This document shows positions 59,746 to 64,000 of a stretch of DNA of 64,000 nt, piece after piece; position 1 is the stretch's first letter; every line of letters starts with the position of its first letter. Source of the DNA: Pasteurella sp030783905 (GTDB lineage Bacteria > Pseudomonadota > Gammaproteobacteria > Enterobacterales > Pasteurellaceae); assembly GCA_051122655.1 (NCBI GenBank), contig CP182107.1:1116001-1180000 (forward strand), written 5' to 3'. The translations under genes were made by a program, and so were the position numbers. Below the pieces are notes generated by a model. That model was given only the letters and a program-made list of their open reading frames with translations, had not been told where the DNA came from and ran no database searches.

Positions 59746-60852
59746 TTATCCTTTTATTGACAGATTTTTATTGACCCAATATCGTGCCTTATGCATCGAG
59801 ACACTCCCCCAGCTATTCAACAACATGCCCAATAGGAAAAAAATACCATTGACTAATGGCATCAATAAGCCTGCATCCAGTTTACCGGCTGCCCAAGCGG
59901 ATTTTAGTGAGCTTTGTAATAAAAAATAAATTAAATACAGTAATAACGCGGGTAAAATTTTCGCAAAACGACCTTGACGTGGATTCACTCGGCTTAATGG
60001 TACGGCTATCAGTGCCATTAAAGGGACGGCCAAGATCAGACTTAAACGCCAATTTAACTCTGCTTTTGCAGCAGGCGTATGGGTGTTCATTAACTCCACA
60101 AACCCCATTTCTTCTGTTTCTTGCTCATTATTATTTTTATCTTGATAACCTAAATAAGCTTGATACGTTTCAAAATGCGTAATACGGAAATCAGGGAAGG
60201 CACTACTGCCTTCAACGCGCTGACTATTGTCGAGTTTAAGCACTTGATCACCATTTGGTAAGGCGGTTAACTTGCCTTTTTCCGCAACCAATACTGATGG
60301 TTTTAAATTCCCTCGTTCACGGGTCTGAAAAACATAAACATCATGAATGGTATTGTCTTTAATACTGTCAATAAATAAAACAAACTCATTATTATTGGTA
60401 TTAATAAATTGTCCGGATGCAAGCGCGCCCATAGTCGGATTGGCTTTTGCTCCTTCTAAAATTTCACTTTGTTTTTGGATCGCCCAAGGTGTCAACCAAA
60501 AGACATTATAAGCAGCAAGCGAAGCGGTGAATAAAGAAAGGATAAGCACGACTCGCACTAAAATGCGTTGTCCTACCCCACAAGCACGCATCACCGTAAT
60601 TTCACTCTCGGCATATAAACGGCCAAATGTTAATAAAATGGCAATAAATAAACATAGAGGTAACATTAATTGCGCCATGGTAGGCATACCTAGTCCTAAT
60701 AAGGACATCACCAAATCTGCGGGGACTTTGCCACTGGCAGCCGAGCCGAGCACTCGTACTAATTGTTGGCAGAAAAAAATCAGAAGTAAAATGAATAAAA
60801 TCGCCAGTTGGCTCTTCAGCACTTCCTTTGTTAAATATCGAGTTAAAATCAC
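59746..60852 (-). CDS. lptF: LPS export permease LptF
   Basis: Partner of LptG, 368 residues. MILTRYLTKEVLKSQLAILFILLLIFFCQQLVRVL at the start and VPLSRVNPRQGRFAKILPALLLYLIYFLLQSS near 290. Divergent from pepA with a 118-base gap, as in E. coli. Confidence 0.95.
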   Translation of the reverse strand: MILTRYLTKEVLKSQLAILFILLLIFFCQQLVRVLGSAASGKVPADLVMSLLGLGMPTMAQLMLPLCLFIAILLTFGRLYAESEITVMRACGVGQRILVRVVLILSLFTASLAAYNVFWLTPWAIQKQSEILEGAKANPTMGALASGQFINTNNNEFVLFIDSIKDNTIHDVYVFQTRERGNLKPSVLVAEKGKLTALPNGDQVLKLDNSQRVEGSSAFPDFRITHFETYQAYLGYQDKNNNEQETEEMGFVELMNTHTPAAKAELNWRLSLILAVPLMALIAVPLSRVNPRQGRFAKILPALLLYLIYFLLQSSLKSAWAAGKLDAGLLMPLVNGIFFLLGMLLNSWGSVSMHKARYWVNKNLSIKG

Positions 60853-60970
60853 ATTATTGCCTATATTTTTCTTGCAATTTATATAGAATAGTTTAGTTTC
60901 AAAACTGCTTAATTTTCGTATGATAACGTATTTTTAAGGTGAAAACAGTAAAAATCTTTGTGAGGACAAC

Positions 60971-62455
60971 ATGGAATATCGCGTTAAATCAACCGCACTT
61001 TTAGACATAAAAAGTAATATTATTATTGGCTTATATGAAAAGGGTGAACTCTCACCAGCCGCACAAAAAATCGATGAGATTTCTCAAGGTTACCTAAGCC
61101 AACTCATTCAATCAGGCGAAATTCAAGGCAAACTGGGGCAAGTTCTTGTCTTGCGTCATTTACCCCATTACAGTGCTGAGCGTGTGTTCATCGTCGGGGC
61201 AGGTAAAAAAGGCGAAATAAACGAGAAACAATTTAAACAACTCATTCAAGACACGATCAAGGCTGTGAAAGCGACCAAAGCAAAAGAGGTCATCAGCTAT
61301 TTATCCGATATTCAAATTAAAGATCGTGACCTCTATTGGAACATTCGTTTTAGCGTCGAAGCTATTGAAAGCAGTTTCTATCAGTTCGAGCAATTTAAAA
61401 GTAAGAAAAACGAACAGGATATTGCCTTAACAGAGGTGATTTTTAGTGCGGATGAAAATAGCGCACAACAGGCTGTGGCACATGCGAAAGCAATCGCATT
61501 AGGTGTACGTTATGCCAAAGACATCGCGAACTGCCCGCCAAATGTGTGTAATCCTGTTTATTTAGCGGAACAAGCAAAAGCCCTTACCACACGTTCACCT
61601 CTCATCAAAACGACGGTACTTGGCGAAAAAGACTTGGCTGAGTTAAAAATGAACGCTTATTTAGCTGTTTCGCAAGGCTCGGTGAATGAAGCACAGCTGT
61701 CTCTGATTGACTATCGCAATCATCCCAATCCAGATGCCAAACCAATTGTACTAGTCGGTAAAGGTCTGACTTTCGATGCAGGTGGTATCTCTTTGAAACC
61801 AGCTGAAGCCATGGATGAAATGAAATACGATATGGGCGGTGCGGCCGCTGTATATGGTGTGATGAATGCGATTGCTGAGTTAAAACTACCATTAAACGTA
61901 ATTGGCGTGTTAGCGGGTTGTGAGAATTTACCGGATGGTAACGCCTATCGACCAGGTGATATTTTAACCACAATGAAAGGCTTAACCGTTGAAGTACTCA
62001 ATACAGATGCCGAAGGACGTTTAGTATTATGTGATACCTTAACCTATGTAGAACGTTTTGATCCTGAAGTCGTGATTGATGTTGCTACCTTAACCGGTGC
62101 TTGTGTCGTCGCACTGGGCGCACATAACAGCGGGCTGATTTCGACCGATGATGAATTAGCTAAAGTCCTCGAGCAAGCAGCTGCACAAAGTACGGATAAA
62201 GCTTGGCGTTTACCATTAGGTGAAGAATATCAAGAACAACTGAAATCCAACTTTGCCGATCTTGCGAATATTGGTGGACGTTGGGGCGGAGCGATTACCG
62301 CAGGTGCATTTTTATCCAACTTTACTGACAAATATCGCTGGGCGCACTTAGACATTGCGGGAACCGCATGGTTACAAGGCGCCAACAAAGGTGCAACGGG
62401 TCGCCCTGTGCCATTATTAGTGCAATTCTTAATTAATCAAGCGAAAAACGCCTAA
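60971..62455 (+). CDS. pepA: Leucyl aminopeptidase A
   Basis: Two-metal hexameric aminopeptidase; in E. coli also a DNA-binding protein. Catalytic segments: VGKGLTFDAGGISLKPAEAMDEMKYDMGGAA near 258-290 and NTDAEGRLVLCDTLTY near 340. 494 residues, with a GAGGAC ribosome site. An uptake signal (60992-61000) lies in the first codons. Confidence 0.96.
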   Translation: MEYRVKSTALLDIKSNIIIGLYEKGELSPAAQKIDEISQGYLSQLIQSGEIQGKLGQVLVLRHLPHYSAERVFIVGAGKKGEINEKQFKQLIQDTIKAVKATKAKEVISYLSDIQIKDRDLYWNIRFSVEAIESSFYQFEQFKSKKNEQDIALTEVIFSADENSAQQAVAHAKAIALGVRYAKDIANCPPNVCNPVYLAEQAKALTTRSPLIKTTVLGEKDLAELKMNAYLAVSQGSVNEAQLSLIDYRNHPNPDAKPIVLVGKGLTFDAGGISLKPAEAMDEMKYDMGGAAAVYGVMNAIAELKLPLNVIGVLAGCENLPDGNAYRPGDILTTMKGLTVEVLNTDAEGRLVLCDTLTYVERFDPEVVIDVATLTGACVVALGAHNSGLISTDDELAKVLEQAAAQSTDKAWRLPLGEEYQEQLKSNFADLANIGGRWGGAITAGAFLSNFTDKYRWAHLDIAGTAWLQGANKGATGRPVPLLVQFLINQAKNA

Positions 62456-62460
62456 AAAAT

Positions 62461-62496
62461 AAAGCCACACTTGAACATCTCAAGCTGTGGCTTTTT
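62461..62496 (+). terminator. Terminator of pepA
   Basis: AAAGCCACA-C-TTGA pairs with TCAA-GC-TGTGGCTTT around a short loop; TTT follows. Confidence 0.85.
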
Positions 62497-62509
62497 ATCG
62501 GTGTAATCG

Positions 62510-62665
62510 CTAAATAGGGGCTAAAAAGTGCGGGTTATCCTAAGTGAAACATCTCTTCGTTAAACATCCGTAAAGATTGTCGCGTTTAGGCGCGAACATC
62601 TTGATTGCTCACTACGGGATACAGCTTTCCTGCCAGCGCCCTGTGATAACACAAGGGCGCTTTTT
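62510..62665 (+). ncRNA. Candidate small RNA ending in a strong terminator
   Basis: About 150 bases between pepA (already terminated) and a convergent gene, with no open frame, end in a strong plus-strand terminator. Internal structure is possible (for example TCGCG near 62580 with CGCGA near 62591). I see no clear promoter and do not recognise the family. The 5' end is arbitrary. Confidence 0.35.
62635..62665 (+). terminator. Strong terminator with no upstream gene left to terminate
   Basis: AGCGCCCT-GTG (62635-62645), loop ATAA, CAC-A-AGGGCGCT (62650-62661) with one bulge, then a T-run. The T-run is on the plus strand; the flanking minus-strand gene gets no T-run from it. Confidence 0.8.
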
Positions 62666-62671
62666 AATAAA

Positions 62672-63514
62672 TTATTTAGCAAGCAGATCCTCTTTCTCAC
62701 CATAAACTGGCACTAACGTTTTTTCATAGGCCGCTTTTAATTTGCCATTGGTTTTAAACGCTGAGATTTCTTGGTTGATAAAATCTAGCAAGACTTTGTT
62801 GCCTTTTTGTACCGCGGGAGCAATGTTCTCTTGCGGCCCTAAATTACCAATACCTACATCAAAATTTGGATTCTCTTTTGCCCATGCCCATAACAACGCA
62901 TTATCGTGTGCTAACGCTACACCACGACCGTCTTTCAGCGCATCAAAGGTTTCGGTGTTTTGGTCAAATTTCAACAAATTGATCTCTGGGTGATGTTTGC
63001 TGAAATAGGCATCTGCCGTGGTTCCTTTATTCACGAGTAAAGTTTGTCCTTTTAATTGGGCAATATCCGTAATAGGGGCATTTTTTGGCGAGACAACACC
63101 TAATGCCACCACCATATAAGGCGTAGCAAAATCCACGACTTCTTCACGGGCGGGGGTCTGTGTAAAGTTCGCCAAAATCAAATCAACCTTGTTCGATTTG
63201 AGATATTCCACACGGTTTGCCGCTTCGGTGAGTACAAATTCAACTTTATCAGGGCTACCCAATAAATCATTGGCGATCTCTTTTGCGATTTCCACATCAA
63301 AACCTTGATTTTTGCCGTTTGCATCCACGTAACCAAAGGGTGGTTTATCACCAAAGACCCCAATGCGAATTACCCCTTTTTCTTTCAGCTGTGCTACGCT
63401 ATCTTTTTCGCCTGCCGGACTTGTCGCAGACGTATTAGCCTTATCGCATGCGGTTAAGGCAAAGGCGGCTACGGCAGTAGCCAAAAGCGTTTTGAATATT
63501 GTGTTGAGTTTCAT
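62672..63514 (-). CDS. Amino-acid ABC transporter binding lipoprotein (cystine/polar amino acid type)
   Basis: 280 residues. Lipoprotein signal with lipobox LTAC (Cys23), then a type II solute-binding domain (IRIGVFGDKPPFGYVDANGKNQGFDVEIAKEIA near 48-80; FTQTPAREEVVDFATPY near 117). Resembles H. influenzae HI1080 and cysteine/cystine or Glu/Asp binders such as CjaA and PEB1; the ligand cannot be fixed. The ATPase gene lies 21 bases upstream. Confidence 0.88.
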   Translation of the reverse strand: MKLNTIFKTLLATAVAAFALTACDKANTSATSPAGEKDSVAQLKEKGVIRIGVFGDKPPFGYVDANGKNQGFDVEIAKEIANDLLGSPDKVEFVLTEAANRVEYLKSNKVDLILANFTQTPAREEVVDFATPYMVVALGVVSPKNAPITDIAQLKGQTLLVNKGTTADAYFSKHHPEINLLKFDQNTETFDALKDGRGVALAHDNALLWAWAKENPNFDVGIGNLGPQENIAPAVQKGNKVLLDFINQEISAFKTNGKLKAAYEKTLVPVYGEKEDLLAK

Positions 63515-63535
63515 AGATTTCTCCTGTAAGTCGTT

Positions 63536-64000
63536 TTAATAATTCATACCATAAAGAAATTGTTTAGCACGTTCTGTTTGTGGTTGGTGAAAAAATTGTT
63601 GTGGTGTCCCTTGTTCAATGATTTCGCCTTTATCCATAAACACAATCCGATCCGCCACTTTTTCGGCAAAGCCCATTTCGTGTGTCACAATCAACATCGA
63701 CATCCCCTCATTAGCTAACTCCAACACCACATCAAGTACCTCACGCACCATTTCTGGATCAAGAGCGGCAGTAATTTCATCGAGCAATAGCACTTCAGGA
63801 TTCATGCACAGCGCGCGTACAATCGCAATGCGCTGTTTTTGCCCGCCAGATAATTCACGGGGAAACGCCGTTTTACGATCTAATAGCCCAACACGTTCGA
63901 GCAACTTATCCGCTTGGGCTTCGGCCTCCTCACGCTGACGATGTTGCACTTTTAATGGCCCCAGCAGAATATTCTCGATCACGTTTAAATGAGCAAATAA
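63536..64000 (-). CDS. Amino-acid ABC transporter ATP-binding protein, 5' end outside the window
   Basis: The frame runs unbroken to base 64000 (LFAHLNVIENILLGPLKV), so the start and Walker A lie beyond the edge; the methionine-like codon at 63982 is a GTG inside the gene. Visible: signature LSGGQKQR, Walker B EVLLLDEITAALDPE, and the H-loop IVTHEMGFAEKVADR. This is a polar amino acid (GlnQ/TcyN-like) ATPase paired with the binding lipoprotein. No permease lies between them. Confidence 0.92.
   Translation of the reverse strand, partial: LFAHLNVIENILLGPLKVQHRQREEAEAQADKLLERVGLLDRKTAFPRELSGGQKQRIAIVRALCMNPEVLLLDEITAALDPEMVREVLDVVLELANEGMSMLIVTHEMGFAEKVADRIVFMDKGEIIEQGTPQQFFHQPQTERAKQFLYGMNY

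Noticed and set aside
63515..63535. Loss of the permease gene from the amino-acid transporter operon
   Set aside because: The operon is cut by the window edge; the permease may lie upstream of the ATPase, so absence cannot be claimed.

Overview
The window looks like a member of the Pasteurellaceae in the Haemophilus/Pasteurella/Aggregatibacter/Avibacterium group. Protein sequences closely match E. coli and H. influenzae homologues, the DNA is moderately AT-rich, and the 9-base DNA-uptake signal AAGTGCGGT (or ACCGCACTT) recurs on both strands, often inside or beside terminators. I cannot fix the genus by eye. No CRISPR array, insertion sequence, prophage or rRNA is visible; there is one tRNA (Leu, anticodon GAG).

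Region 1 (1-24753) is a hydrogen/nickel island between tgt (cut by the left edge) and yajC-secD-secF, genes that are neighbours in many gamma-proteobacteria. It holds hypBDE, convergent hypF, a complete formate hydrogenlyase operon of the ten-subunit Hyf type (hyfABCDEFGHIJ-hycI-fdhF) with hypC just downstream, a MerR-type regulator resembling NimR, a nickel ECF transporter (nikKLMQO) and hypA. fdhF is read through an in-frame TGA as selenocysteine. The logic is closed: nickel import, nickel and Fe(CN)2CO assembly, protease maturation, the membrane complex and the formate dehydrogenase are all here. No FhlA/HyfR activator or sigma-54 promoter is visible; FNR-like boxes precede hypB and hyfA.

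Region 2 (24754-42013) is mostly core: yajC-secDF, glyA, purD and purH with a phosphoethanolamine transferase between purD and purH, dsbD, zinc-independent L31/L36 paralogues, arcA, ubiD, smpB, the molybdate-binding protein mop, and a QseBC/FirRS-type two-component pair.

Region 3 (42014-45900) is the most unusual module: a DoxX membrane protein, a secreted Cys-rich precursor with six EGKCG motifs, an MNIO (DUF692) enzyme and a DUF2063 partner. This is a bufferin/HvfABC-type copper-binding RiPP operon. It converges on an ECF sigma factor and a small zinc-finger anti-sigma gene. A strong hairpin separates the precursor gene from the enzyme genes.

Region 4 (45901-64000) is tRNA-Leu, secG, topB, recR, ybaB, acnB, an orphan AfuA-like binding protein, epmA divergent from frdABCD, lptFG, pepA, a possible small RNA, and an amino-acid ABC transporter cut by the right edge. 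Anaerobic physiology (fumarate reductase, ArcA, formate hydrogenlyase) is a recurring theme.
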